Shown one piece after another: positions 1 to 6,798 of a stretch of DNA of 7,864 nucleotides (within the stretch, counting starts at the first letter, position 1; each line of letters begins with the position of its first letter). This DNA is from an uncultured Eubacterium sp. (lineage in GTDB: Bacteria; Bacillota; Clostridia; Peptostreptococcales; Anaerovoracaceae). Both the position numbers and the translations under genes were made by a program. Below the pieces are notes generated by a model that worked only from the letters and a program-made list of their open reading frames with translations, did no database searches and was not told where the DNA came from. The stretch spans positions 1 to 7,864 of the forward strand of contig CANBFZ010000078.1 in assembly GCA_947367725.1 (NCBI GenBank), read 5' to 3'.

Positions 1-1
1 G

Positions 2-601
2 ATTGTGCAGCGCAGCTGGTATGCTGCTGGTGCAGAACTGGGCTATCCAGATATCGGCGCACAGATTTACCATACCATTGGCTTTAATAGAGCGCGTCGC
101 GCCTTCTATTTTAAAGAACTGTACGGCGCAGATTTTCCCTATGCAGTATTTCAGGAAAAAGCGGCACGTTACTTTATGGAGATTGTGGACAAAGAGGGGA
201 TGCCGATGAAGCCGGGGGTGCCTGCGCTTTTAACCTTTGCCAGGTCGAAGGACATTTCGGTGGGACTTGCTACATCTTCTTCGGAAGATTACGCCCGCGG
301 TAATTTGCGCAGCGCCGGAATTGCATCGTATTTTGATCAGATTGTTTCAGGCAATATGGTAGAAAGAAGCAAACCGGACCCGGAGATTTATCGAAAAGCT
401 TGTGCAGCGATGGGCGTTGCACCTGCGCAAGCCATCGCTTTTGAAGATGCGCCGGCAGGGATTGTTTCGGCATGGCGTGCCGGACTGCGAACTGTCATGG
501 TGCCGGACATGGTGCAGCCTGATGCAGAAATCCAGGCAAAGGTATGGATGCTGAAAGCGTCTCTGGTCGAAGTATTAGAAGAATTGAAACAAATATTGTG
601 A
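2..601 (+). CDS. HAD-superfamily hydrolase, beta-phosphoglucomutase-like (5' partial)
   Basis: Cytoplasmic haloacid-dehalogenase-fold phosphatase or phosphosugar mutase of subfamily IA; the substrate cannot be told. The frame is open from the first bases, and about 199 residues are present against the usual 215-225. The missing N-terminus should hold motif I (DxD, the aspartate nucleophile), so the GTG at base 5 is not a true start. A helical C1-type cap comes first. Motif II Thr/Ser follows in GLATSSS (about 272-280), then motif III Lys in RSKPDPEIY (Lys codon 371-373) and motif IV in AFEDAPAGI (Glu-Asp at 443-448). All three motifs look intact. The KPDP and EDAPAG forms are typical of beta-phosphoglucomutase-like and sugar-phosphate phosphatases. 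The stop TGA overlaps the ribosome-binding site of the next gene, so the two are probably co-transcribed. Family call is firm; exact function is not. Confidence 0.9.
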   Translation: MVQRSWYAAGAELGYPDIGAQIYHTIGFNRARRAFYFKELYGADFPYAVFQEKAARYFMEIVDKEGMPMKPGVPALLTFARSKDISVGLATSSSEDYARGNLRSAGIASYFDQIVSGNMVERSKPDPEIYRKACAAMGVAPAQAIAFEDAPAGIVSAWRAGLRTVMVPDMVQPDAEIQAKVWMLKASLVEVLEELKQIL

Positions 602-611
602 GGAAAAGAAG

Positions 612-1145
612 ATGAACAAGAAGAAGACAATTGTAAGTTTATGTTTGGTATTGATGCTGGTATTTACTGCATGCGGTGGTGAAAAATACGGACCGCTGCT
701 TGCGGCTGCCAAAGAAGCAGAACTTTATGCTGGAAAATTAACGACTGGATTTGTCGGAGATACGCTGACGAACAGCTTTTTTGAGTGGACCGTTACAAAC
801 GTGCGCACTGAAACAGAACTCTATGGAAAGACGGCAAATGCGGGAAAGAAATTTGTGGTGATGGATGTTTCCGTGACTAATACCACAGACGAAGAATACG
901 AGATCGGTAACTATGATTTTGTTTCTTATGTGGAACCGGATATGGACACCGGTTTGGTGGAAACCATGGACAGTTTCAATGATGCCATGTATCCTGATGA
1001 AGAAATGCTGGCACCGGGAAAAACAAGAAGCGGCACACTGGTCTTTGAGGTGGACGAATCTGTAGAGGAAATCATCATTGATTATATAGAGTTTATCGGC
1101 GAGGACTCTATTGGTAATACCAACTGGTTTGATTTATTTATTTAA
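612..1145 (+). CDS. DUF4352-like lipoprotein
   Basis: Predicted membrane-anchored lipoprotein of 177 residues on the outer face of the cytoplasmic membrane. The N-terminus has a lysine-rich start (MNKKK), a hydrophobic stretch at about residues 6-19, and a lipobox FTAC with the lipidated Cys at residue 21. Phe at -3 is less usual than Leu but acceptable. Residues about 47-165 resemble the DUF4352 immunoglobulin-like beta-sandwich: a WTVTNVRTE strand, then GKKFVVMDVSVTNTT, an acidic stretch, and a late strand GTLVFEVDES. This fold is common in Gram-positive lipoproteins of unknown role, and no enzymatic motif is visible. GAGG at 600-603 lies 8 bases before the ATG and inside the stop region of the upstream HAD gene, so translation is probably coupled. 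The helicase locus begins 22 bases after the stop. The lipoprotein call is good; the domain name rests on remembered family features. Confidence 0.82.
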   Translation: MNKKKTIVSLCLVLMLVFTACGGEKYGPLLAAAKEAELYAGKLTTGFVGDTLTNSFFEWTVTNVRTETELYGKTANAGKKFVVMDVSVTNTTDEEYEIGNYDFVSYVEPDMDTGLVETMDSFNDAMYPDEEMLAPGKTRSGTLVFEVDESVEEIIIDYIEFIGEDSIGNTNWFDLFI

Positions 1146-1167
1146 TTGAGATGAAGGATACAACGAA

Positions 1168-1869
1168 ATGCTGAAACGCAGCGATATTAGAAGCCTGGCA
1201 GGAAGCAAGACCTATGAACGGGGCATAGAACTATATGAGAGAGGACGCATCCGGCAGTTCGACATCGAGACGGACATGATAGATCCAGATGTCGAAAATA
1301 TCACCGCAAAAGTTAAAGGCAGCGGCAGAAATCTTTATACGGTGGAGATTGCCTATGATACTGTCATGGATGATATAGAATCCATGCTTTGTACATGTCC
1401 GGCTTTTAGAAGCTATGACGGCATCTGTAAGCACTGCGCGGCAGTGCTGTTAGAGTATGAAGATCGTCAGGAACCGGAGCAGATCATCGATTCAGAATTG
1501 GATCTTTTCAAAGAGCTGGATGAAGAAGCGGATTTTTTAACGCGATCCGAGGCAAGAAAGCAAGAAACGACCACTTCTTTTAAGGTGCTCATCGAAAAGG
1601 AAATTGCCAGGAAGATTTACCGGCGTTCTGTACCCATCTGCTGCCGAATCTTTGCAGTTTTGCGCAGGTACAGTATGAGACCTTTGATCCTGCAGATTAT
1701 ACAGCGCCGGAGACGTCATTCGCGTTTTATCTGGATGCGCCGACGCGAAATGAAATTGTCTGTGAAGTTGCCTGTGTGTACGGAGTGGAACGCTATAATC
1801 CGATGGAGGCGCCCAAGGATATCACCAGGCGAGATCTGGTGCGGGAAACGGAAGTGCTCAACCGCATAA
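1168..1869 (+). pseudogene. N-terminal SWIM zinc-finger fragment of the SNF2 helicase
   Basis: This reading frame gives 233 residues, but only about the first 148 look like real protein. The start MLKRSDIRSLAG, with a KTYERGIELYERGRI stretch, is the usual opening of SWIM-SNF2 proteins. The zinc site is C75-x-C77-x9-C87-x-H89 (codons 1390-1434), fitting the SWIM pattern CxC...CxH. An acidic linker follows, then a helix-like TTTSFKVLIEKEIARK. From about 1610 onward the frame becomes Arg/Cys-rich and unlike any domain (e.g. QRRRRHSRF), because the true coding sense has moved to frame 3. The frame stops at 1867-1869. If expressed alone it would be a small zinc-binding protein with an aberrant basic tail. 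Confidence 0.75.
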
Positions 1870-1949
1870 AAATTTACTTTGACGAAGCGGCGCCGAGACA
1901 GAATGTACTTTCTGTTACTGACAACGATGAGAAAATTTACAGGCTGTGA
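1608..1949 (+). pseudogene. Middle domain fragment of the SNF2 helicase, in frame 3
   Basis: Reading from 1608 in the third frame gives a coherent protein segment of about 113 residues ending at TGA 1947-1949. It starts QEDLPAFCTHLLPNL, contains SFAFYLDAPTRNEIVCEV (FYLDAP codons 1725-1742), then VYGVERYNP, RDLVRETEV and IKIYFDEA, and ends DNDEKIYRL. These match the bacterial SNF2 helicase-associated region that lies between the SWIM finger and the ATPase core in full-length relatives (from memory of that family). It has no start codon or ribosome-binding site of its own at its left end. In relatives this segment is preceded and followed by long stretches that are not found here. The overlapping frame-1 translation across the same bases has no domain character. 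Confidence 0.72.
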
Positions 1950-3141
1950 GAGTGAGATTAGGCGATTTGCGCCGGCGCTTCCTGTGCGGGTTATTGCAGG
2001 CAGCGCGCCGGAGAGAAAGAAGGAAATTGCCGCCATCGAAAACGGCGATCTCTGCATCACATCCTATGAACTTTTGCGGCGGGACAGTGAAGCATATGAG
2101 ACGATTTCTTTCGGTTGCCAGGTCATCGACGAGGCGCAGCATATTAAAAATCATAATACCCAGGCGGCAAAAGCAGTTAAACTGATTCGCGCATCCTTTC
2201 GAATGGCGCTGACCGGTACGCCTGTGGAAAATCGCCTCAGCGAACTTTGGAGTATTTTTGATTATCTGATGCCGGGATTTTTGTTCGGTTATGAACGGTT
2301 CCGCAAAGAGTTGGAACTGCCCATTGCCCAGGGTGGAAACGAGGAAGCTGTATCTCGTCTGAAAAAGATGATCACGCCGTTTGTGCTGCGCCGGCTGAAA
2401 AGCGATGTGCTGCGGGATCTGCCGGATAAAATTGAGAAGAATACGTTTACGCGTCTGACTGGTGAACAGCAGCAGATTTATGATGCGGAAGTGAAAAAAC
2501 TACAGATGATGCTGGAGGGGCAAAGCGATGACGAGTTTAAGACTGCAAAATTGCAGGTGCTGGCGGAACTGACCCGGCTGCGACAGATTTGCTGTGACCC
2601 TGGGTTGATTTTTGAACCGTATCGAGGCGGGGCAGCGAAGATGGAGCTGTGTATGGATCTGGTTGAAAATGCTGTTTCTGGCGGACACAAAATCCTGCTC
2701 TTTTCACAGTTCACCACTTTGCTCTCTGAAATTGAAGAAAAGCTTGCTGCCGCAGGTTATACCTATTATTGCCTGACTGGCGCGACGAAAAAGGAAGAGC
2801 GGAATCGCCTGGTCAATGCGTTCAACCAGGATGCAACCCAGGTATTTCTCATTTCGCTGAAAGCAGGCGGGACGGGACTGAATTTGACCGGTGCTGATGT
2901 AGTCATTCACTTTGACCCGTGGTGGAATTTGACCGTGCAGGATCAGGCGACAGATCGCGCCCACAGAATCGGGCAGAAGAGCGTCGTCAACGTATATAAG
3001 TTGATTGCGAAGGATACCATCGAAGAGAAAATCTTAAAAATGCAGGAACAGAAGCGGCAGCTTGCGGACAAACTACTGTCCGGCGGCGAAATGAGCAGCA
3101 CCACGCTGAACCGGGAAGAATTGCTTGCGCTACTGGGATAA
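1879..3141 (+). pseudogene. C-terminal SNF2 helicase fragment lacking Walker A
   Basis: The open frame spans 420 codons, but homology to the SNF2 core starts at about 1948 (ESEIRRFAPALPV). The residues before that are out-of-frame reading of the middle block. Visible helicase motifs are: motif II DEAQ at 2128-2139 (VIDEAQHIKNH), motif III ALTGTPVENRLSELW, FVLRRLKSDVLRDLPDK, motif IV KILLFSQFTTLL, motif V SLKAGGTGLNLTGADVV with FDPWWN, and motif VI QATDRAHRIGQ. A C-terminal EELLALLG tail ends normally. Motifs I and Ia are absent, so ATP binding should fail. No convincing ribosome-binding site precedes ATG 1879 or ATG 1927. Automated annotation would probably call this an intact DEAD/DEAH helicase; I think that would be misleading. 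The remaining motifs are undamaged, which argues for recent breakage or an assembly fault. Confidence 0.8.
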
Positions 3142-3226
3142 AGACTGCGCAGGCGGCGGGATTGATGCGTCGAAATCGGGAGGATCGTACGGCGCTGGAT
3201 TTGTGAAAAAAATATTTATTGAAAAT

Positions 3227-3315
3227 GGCTGAAAAGGTATCGTTTCACCCTTGCAAAAGGATTGCAAATGGTATAAAATAATGGGAAACACTTTACCGCG
3301 GAAGCCTTTTCAGCC
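3227..3315. repeat. 11-bp perfect inverted repeat bracketing the guaB promoter
   Basis: GGCTGAAAAGG at 3227-3237 is the exact reverse complement of CCTTTTCAGCC at 3305-3315. The arms are 67 bases apart and lie on either side of the predicted -35/-10 boxes and start point. Only the right arm would be in the guaB mRNA, so a simple RNA hairpin from this promoter is not expected. Paired binding sites for a regulator are possible but unproven. Confidence 0.6.
3251..3279 (+). promoter_or_regulatory. Sigma-A type promoter of the guaB-guaA operon
   Basis: TTGCAA (3251-3256) and TAAAAT (3274-3279) are separated by 17 bases. An overlapping TATAAA (3272-3277) offers a 15-base alternative. Transcription would start near 3286, leaving a leader of about 84 bases before guaB. 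The -35 hexamer is a palindrome repeated exactly 11 bases downstream (3262-3267). It is the only good promoter match in the spacer between the helicase locus and guaB. Confidence 0.6.
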
Positions 3316-3319
3316 GTGG
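3296..3319 (+). promoter_or_regulatory. Hairpin in the guaB leader
   Basis: CCGCGG (3296-3301) can pair with CCGTGG (3314-3319), five Watson-Crick pairs plus one G-U, around a 12-base loop. It is followed by ATTTTATAT. It sits about 10 bases after the predicted transcription start. The T-run is short, so it is at best a weak attenuator or a 5' stabilising stem. It does not match the purine riboswitch core. Confidence 0.35.
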
Positions 3320-3353
3320 ATTTTATATAGTAATTTGTTATGAGATTGATTTT

Positions 3354-3363
3354 AGGAGAGGAG
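3354..3363 (+). promoter_or_regulatory. guaB: Tandem AGGAG ribosome-binding site that fixes the guaB start
   Basis: Two AGGAG copies (3354-3358 and 3359-3363) stand 6 bases before ATG 3370. The in-frame ATG at 3340 lies upstream of this site and has no ribosome-binding site of its own, so 3370 is the start. Starting there also puts the active-site cysteine at residue 319. Confidence 0.85.
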
Positions 3364-3369
3364 CAATTT

Positions 3370-4878
3370 ATGGCACACTATTTCAACGAACCTTCAAGAA
3401 CTTTTAACGAGTACCTGCTAGTACCGGGCTATTCCTCCAAGGAATGCAGAGTTGAGAATGTCAGCCTGAAGACACCCATTGTGAAATTTAAGAAAGGCGA
3501 AGAACCTTCGATTTCCGCGAATATTCCACTGGTTTCCGCAGTGATGCAGGCCGTTTCTGATGATAACATGGCGGTCGCACTTGCTAAGGAAGGTGGAATT
3601 TCTTTTATATATGGTTCTCAACCAATTGCAAGTCAGGCAGAGATGGTCAGAAAGGTAAAATCCTATAAGGCTGGTTTTGTGAAGAGCGATACCAACCTGC
3701 GGCCTGATCAGACGTTGGCAGATGTACTGGAACTGAAAGCGAGAACCGGACACTCTACCATTGCGATTACAGAAGATGGCACAGCAGACGGCAAAATGGT
3801 CGGTCTTGTAACCAGCAGAGACTATCGTGTCAGCAGAATGGCGACAGATACCAAAATCAGTGCGTTTATGACGCCGTTCGAAAAACTGATTTATGCCAAA
3901 GACGGTTGTACACTGAGCGAGGCCAATGATATTCTTTGGGATAATAAGCTGAACGCAGTGCCTGTGATTGATGATAAGCAGAGACTGACACATTTTGTAT
4001 TTAGAAAAGACTATGATAACCATAAGTCTAATCCCAACGAACTTTTGGACGACCATAAGAGATATGTAGTAGGCGCAGGGGTCAACACCCGCGACTATGA
4101 GGAAAGAATTCCGGCACTGGTTAACGCTGGCGTCGATGTGCTCTGCATTGACTCCTCTGAAGGGTATTCCGAGTGGCAGCTCGACACCATCAAGTGGGTC
4201 CGCGAAAAGTATGGCGATACTGTAAAGATCGGTGCAGGCAATGTGGTTGACACAGATGGATTTAACTTCCTTGCTGATGCAGGTGCAGACTTTGTTAAAA
4301 TCGGTATTGGCGGCGGCTCGATCTGTATCACCAGAGAGCAGAAAGGCATCGGCAGAGGACAGGCTTCTGCTGTCATTGAAGTTGCGGCTGCAAGAGATGC
4401 ATACTACAAGCGGACTGGTGTATATGTGCCGATTTGCTCCGACGGCGGTATTGTTTATGACTATCATATGACGCTGGCACTGGCGATGGGCTCTGACTTC
4501 ATCATGCTGGGCAGATATTTTGCAAGATTCGACGAGTCTCCAACCAATAAACTGAATATCAACGGCAATTATGTAAAGGAATACTGGGGTGAAGGCTCTA
4601 ATCGTGCGCGCAACTGGCAGCGTTATGACCTGGGCGGCGATCCGAGAATGAAGTTTGAAGAAGGGGTGGACTCCTATGTGCCGTATGCGGGTTCTCTCCA
4701 CGATAATGTTACTTTATCTTTGAATAAGGTAAAATCCACCATGTGCAACTGTGGTGTGCTTTCCATTCCGCAGCTGCAGGAAAATGCCAAACTGACGCTG
4801 GTTTCTGCAACGTCGATTGTAGAGGGTGGCGCACATGATGTTATTCTGCGTGACAGCTCCCAGAATGCAATCAGATAG
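3370..4878 (+). CDS. guaB: Inosine-5'-monophosphate dehydrogenase
   Basis: Cytoplasmic IMP dehydrogenase (EC 1.1.1.205), oxidising IMP to XMP with NAD+, the committed step to guanine nucleotides. The protein is 502 residues. The first part of the TIM barrel ([22 protein letters not shown]) is interrupted at about residues 100-220 by two CBS repeats ([27 protein letters not shown]; then [17 protein letters not shown]). The barrel resumes with [10 protein letters not shown] and [15 protein letters not shown]. The catalytic loop [19 protein letters not shown] has Cys319. [19 protein letters not shown] is the phosphate-binding part. The mobile flap [18 protein letters not shown] carries Arg418-Tyr419. 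Sequence and numbering agree closely with the Tritrichomonas foetus enzyme as I remember it, rather than with E. coli GuaB. It is followed by guaA after 89 bases in the same direction. All catalytic residues are present. Confidence 0.97.
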   Translation: MAHYFNEPSRTFNEYLLVPGYSSKECRVENVSLKTPIVKFKKGEEPSISANIPLVSAVMQAVSDDNMAVALAKEGGISFIYGSQPIASQAEMVRKVKSYKAGFVKSDTNLRPDQTLADVLELKARTGHSTIAITEDGTADGKMVGLVTSRDYRVSRMATDTKISAFMTPFEKLIYAKDGCTLSEANDILWDNKLNAVPVIDDKQRLTHFVFRKDYDNHKSNPNELLDDHKRYVVGAGVNTRDYEERIPALVNAGVDVLCIDSSEGYSEWQLDTIKWVREKYGDTVKIGAGNVVDTDGFNFLADAGADFVKIGIGGGSICITREQKGIGRGQASAVIEVAAARDAYYKRTGVYVPICSDGGIVYDYHMTLALAMGSDFIMLGRYFARFDESPTNKLNINGNYVKEYWGEGSNRARNWQRYDLGGDPRMKFEEGVDSYVPYAGSLHDNVTLSLNKVKSTMCNCGVLSIPQLQENAKLTLVSATSIVEGGAHDVILRDSSQNAIR

Positions 4879-4892
4879 CACTTTAAAATCCC

Positions 4893-4926
4893 TTGTAACT
4901 TTGTTGGTTGCAGCATTTCGTTACAA
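4893..4926 (+). other. Stem-loop in the guaB-guaA spacer
   Basis: TTGTAAC (4893-4899) pairs with GTTACAA (4920-4926). Inside it TGTTG (4902-4906) pairs with CAGCA (4911-4915), with one G-U, around a GTTG loop. The two stems total 12 pairs with a small asymmetric internal loop. No T-run follows, so it is not a plain terminator. It could act in mRNA processing or stability between the two cistrons. I find no good promoter in this spacer. Confidence 0.45.
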
Positions 4927-4967
4927 ATGATTTGTGGGCACTATCTTATTATTGAAGGAGCAAACCA

Positions 4968-6509
4968 ATGGACAAAGAATTAATTATTGTTTTGGATTTT
5001 GGCGGGCAATACAATCAGCTGATTGCCCGCAGAGTTCGTGAAGCGGGGGTGTACTGCGAGGTACACCCTTATACAATGCCGCTTGAGATGCTTTTGGCGA
5101 AAAATCCGAAAGGCATCATTTTGACGGGTGGACCGAACAGCGTATATGATATGGAATCTCCCCATTATGACAAAGAGCTTTTCAGCGCAGGCATTCCTAT
5201 TTTGGGCATCTGTTATGGCGCCCAGCTTTTGGCGTGGGCGCTTTCTGGCAAGGTGGAAACAGCACCGGTCAGTGAATATGGAAAAACGGAGATTACGGTC
5301 TGCGGCAAGGGTGGTATTTTGCAGGATGTGGACGATACCACGATCATGTGGATGAGTCATACTGATTATATTGCAGAAGTGCCAGAAGGCTTTGCAGTGA
5401 CTGCCAGCACGCCGGTGTGTCCAGTTGCTGCGATGGAACATGCTGCCAAAAAGCTTTACGCGGTGCAGTTTCATCCAGAGGTGACCCATTCAGTCCAGGG
5501 TAGTCAGGTACTGTCTGCCTTTTTATATGGTCCGTGCGGCTGCAGCGGCGACTGGAAAATGGACGCTTTCGTAGAGAATACCATTGCTGAGATTCGCCGT
5601 AAGGTGGGCGACGGTAAAGCGCTGTGCGCGCTATCCGGGGGCGTGGATTCTTCTGTTGCGGCGGTTATGATGTCTAAGGCGATTGGAAAACAACTTACCT
5701 GCGTCTTTGTGGATCACGGTCTTCTGCGTAAACATGAAGGCGATGAGGTGGAAGCGGTTTTTGGTCCTGCTGGTCCGTATAATTTGAATTTTGTCAGAGT
5801 CAATGCGCAGCAGCGCTTTTATGATAAATTGGCAGGCATCACTGAGCCGGAGGAAAAGCGAAAAATCATCGGGGAAGAATTTATCCGTGTCTTTGAAGAG
5901 GAGGCGCAGAAAATTGGAGCAGTGGATTTCCTGGTACAGGGCACGATTTATCCAGATCTTATTGAATCGGGATTAGGCGATTCAGCAGTGATTAAGAGCC
6001 ATCATAATGTCGGTGGGCTTCCGGATTATGTGGATTTTAAGGAAATTATCGAGCCGCTGCGCATGCTGTTTAAGGACGAGGTGCGTCGCGCAGGATTGGA
6101 ACTGGGCATTCCGGAATATCTGGTATTTCGACAGCCATTCCCAGGTCCGGGACTTGGCATTCGTATTGTGGGAGAAGTCACCGCTGAAAAGGTGCAGATG
6201 GTACAGGACGCGGATGCGATTTACAGAGAGGAAATTGCAGCCGCAGGCCTTGATAAAGAGGTCAACCAGTATTTTGCAGCGTTGACTAACATGCGTTCTG
6301 TCGGTGTCATGGGCGACTTTAGAACCTATGATTACGCTGTGGCGCTGCGCGGGGTAACCACCAGCGATTTTATGACTGCGGAAGCGGCGAAACTGCCTTG
6401 GGAATTGATTGAAAAGGTGACGACCAGAATTATCAATGAGGTGGACCATGTGAATCGGGTGTTCTACGACTGCACAGGAAAGCCGCCAGGGACGATTGAG
6501 TTCGAATAA
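4968..6509 (+). CDS. guaA: GMP synthase (glutamine-hydrolysing)
   Basis: Cytoplasmic GMP synthetase (EC 6.3.5.2), converting XMP, ATP and glutamine to GMP. At 513 residues it is of normal length. The class I glutamine amidotransferase domain (about 1-190) has [10 protein letters not shown], the nucleophile Cys82 in [10 protein letters not shown], and the His169/Glu171 pair in [10 protein letters not shown], so the triad is complete. The ATP-pyrophosphatase domain (about 200-385) has the P-loop [11 protein letters not shown] (SGGVDS at 223-228), [21 protein letters not shown] and [11 protein letters not shown]. The C-terminal dimerisation domain begins near [11 protein letters not shown] (390 on) and ends in the expected [18 protein letters not shown] (4955-4960) lies 7 bases before the ATG. 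It uses the XMP made by GuaB encoded just upstream and is closed by a strong terminator, so guaB-guaA form a two-gene operon. Confidence 0.98.
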   Translation: MDKELIIVLDFGGQYNQLIARRVREAGVYCEVHPYTMPLEMLLAKNPKGIILTGGPNSVYDMESPHYDKELFSAGIPILGICYGAQLLAWALSGKVETAPVSEYGKTEITVCGKGGILQDVDDTTIMWMSHTDYIAEVPEGFAVTASTPVCPVAAMEHAAKKLYAVQFHPEVTHSVQGSQVLSAFLYGPCGCSGDWKMDAFVENTIAEIRRKVGDGKALCALSGGVDSSVAAVMMSKAIGKQLTCVFVDHGLLRKHEGDEVEAVFGPAGPYNLNFVRVNAQQRFYDKLAGITEPEEKRKIIGEEFIRVFEEEAQKIGAVDFLVQGTIYPDLIESGLGDSAVIKSHHNVGGLPDYVDFKEIIEPLRMLFKDEVRRAGLELGIPEYLVFRQPFPGPGLGIRIVGEVTAEKVQMVQDADAIYREEIAAAGLDKEVNQYFAALTNMRSVGVMGDFRTYDYAVALRGVTTSDFMTAEAAKLPWELIEKVTTRIINEVDHVNRVFYDCTGKPPGTIEFE

Positions 6510-6512
6510 CGC

Positions 6513-6566
6513 AACGACCCCTACAAACGGTATAAATGCACCGTTTGTAGGGTCGTTTATGTTTTT
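6513..6566 (+). terminator. Intrinsic terminator after guaA
   Basis: AACGACCCCTACAAACGGT (6513-6531) pairs with the arm at 6540-6557 (ACCGTTTGTAG then GGTCGTT), giving 18 pairs with a single bulged C and an 8-base loop. TTTATGTTTTT follows. The hairpin starts within a few bases of the guaA stop, and no A-run precedes it, so it works in the + direction. Confidence 0.93.
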
Positions 6567-6604
6567 GCGAAATGCGCAAGAAACGAAAGAGACCTTCAAT
6601 AGAC

Positions 6605-6634
6605 TTGACAAAAATGTATGGGGGGGGGTATAAT
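6605..6634 (+). promoter_or_regulatory. Consensus sigma-A promoter with a nine-G run in its spacer
   Basis: TTGACA (6605-6610) and TATAAT (6629-6634) both match consensus exactly. The spacer is 18 bases, and its last nine bases (6620-6628) are all G, touching the -10 box. Losing one G would give the optimal 17-base spacer; gaining one would weaken the promoter. The start point should lie near 6641, giving a leader of about 158 bases before the surface-protein gene. The terminator just upstream isolates it from guaBA. Confidence 0.88.
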
Positions 6635-6701
6635 TTTACCGGAGATAAAAAGTATTTTGTTGAAAAGAGACGAATGAAGGAAATCTGTTTTCTTGCAAGG
6701 T

Positions 6702-6741
6702 AAAGATATCGGCGCAAAGCGCACCTCGGGTATATCTTTTT
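6702..6741 (+). promoter_or_regulatory. Leader stem-loop followed by a short T-run
   Basis: AAAGATAT (6702-6709) pairs with ATATCTTT (6732-6739). Within the loop GCGC (6712-6715) pairs with GCGC (6719-6722) across AAA. Five T end at 6741. The outer stem is mostly A-T, so stability is modest. It lies in the untranslated leader of the surface-protein gene and might act as an attenuator; I could not match it to a known riboswitch. Confidence 0.35.
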
Positions 6742-6798
6742 ATAAAGAACATGGATTTACTGCTTTGGTCATATTTTCGTATGAGGAAGGAAGAGCAG

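Larger units (their letters stand above)
1168..3141 (+). pseudogene. SWIM-SNF2 helicase gene, broken by internal losses and frame changes
   Basis: The whole locus corresponds to a clostridial SWIM-zinc-finger SNF2 (Swi2/Snf2, RapA-like) DNA translocase, normally about 1,050-1,150 residues as I remember the family. Only about 650 codons are present, in three collinear blocks. The first is an N-terminal SWIM block in frame 1, the second a middle block in frame 3 (1608-1949), and the third a C-terminal helicase block in frame 1 (about 1948-3141). Between middle and C-terminal blocks the sequence jumps straight to the ExEIRRFAPALPV region that follows motif Ia. The Walker A motif (DDMGLGKT in relatives) and several hundred flanking residues are therefore absent. 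Without Walker A the product could not use ATP. Ribosome-binding site AAGGA (1154-1158) precedes ATG 1168. An assembly error that collapsed real sequence would look the same. Confidence 0.8.

Noticed and set aside
1600..1950. Programmed ribosomal frameshifting joining the helicase pieces
   Set aside because: No slippery heptamer with a downstream structure is evident at the joints. Frameshifting would not restore the missing several hundred residues or the Walker A motif.
3142..3226. Terminator or small gene after the helicase locus
   Set aside because: No convincing hairpin with a T-run and no frame with a ribosome-binding site; only an A7 run near 3204-3210 stands out.
3340..3369. Upstream in-frame ATG as guaB start
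   Set aside because: It lies before the AGGAG pair, has no ribosome-binding site, and would add ten residues not expected in the family.
3280..3369. Purine (guanine) riboswitch before guaB
   Set aside because: The leader is short and lacks the two-hairpin loop-loop core and the conserved pyrimidine-rich junction bases.
3418..4701. A 427-codon open frame on the minus strand opposite guaB
   Set aside because: It lies wholly antisense to a clear IMP dehydrogenase, its translation has no domain-like character (His/Cys/Ile-rich), and it has no supported start. It follows from codon bias of guaB.
5982..6611. A 209-codon minus-strand frame across the end of guaA and the terminator
   Set aside because: It is antisense to conserved guaA sequence and runs through the terminator hairpin and into the next spacer; no protein family features.
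6685..6760. Cyclic-di-GMP class I riboswitch in the surface-protein leader
   Set aside because: Only the CGCAAAGC piece is present. The GCAAACC-type partner strand, the GAAA tetraloop hairpin and the downstream receptor stem are not found.
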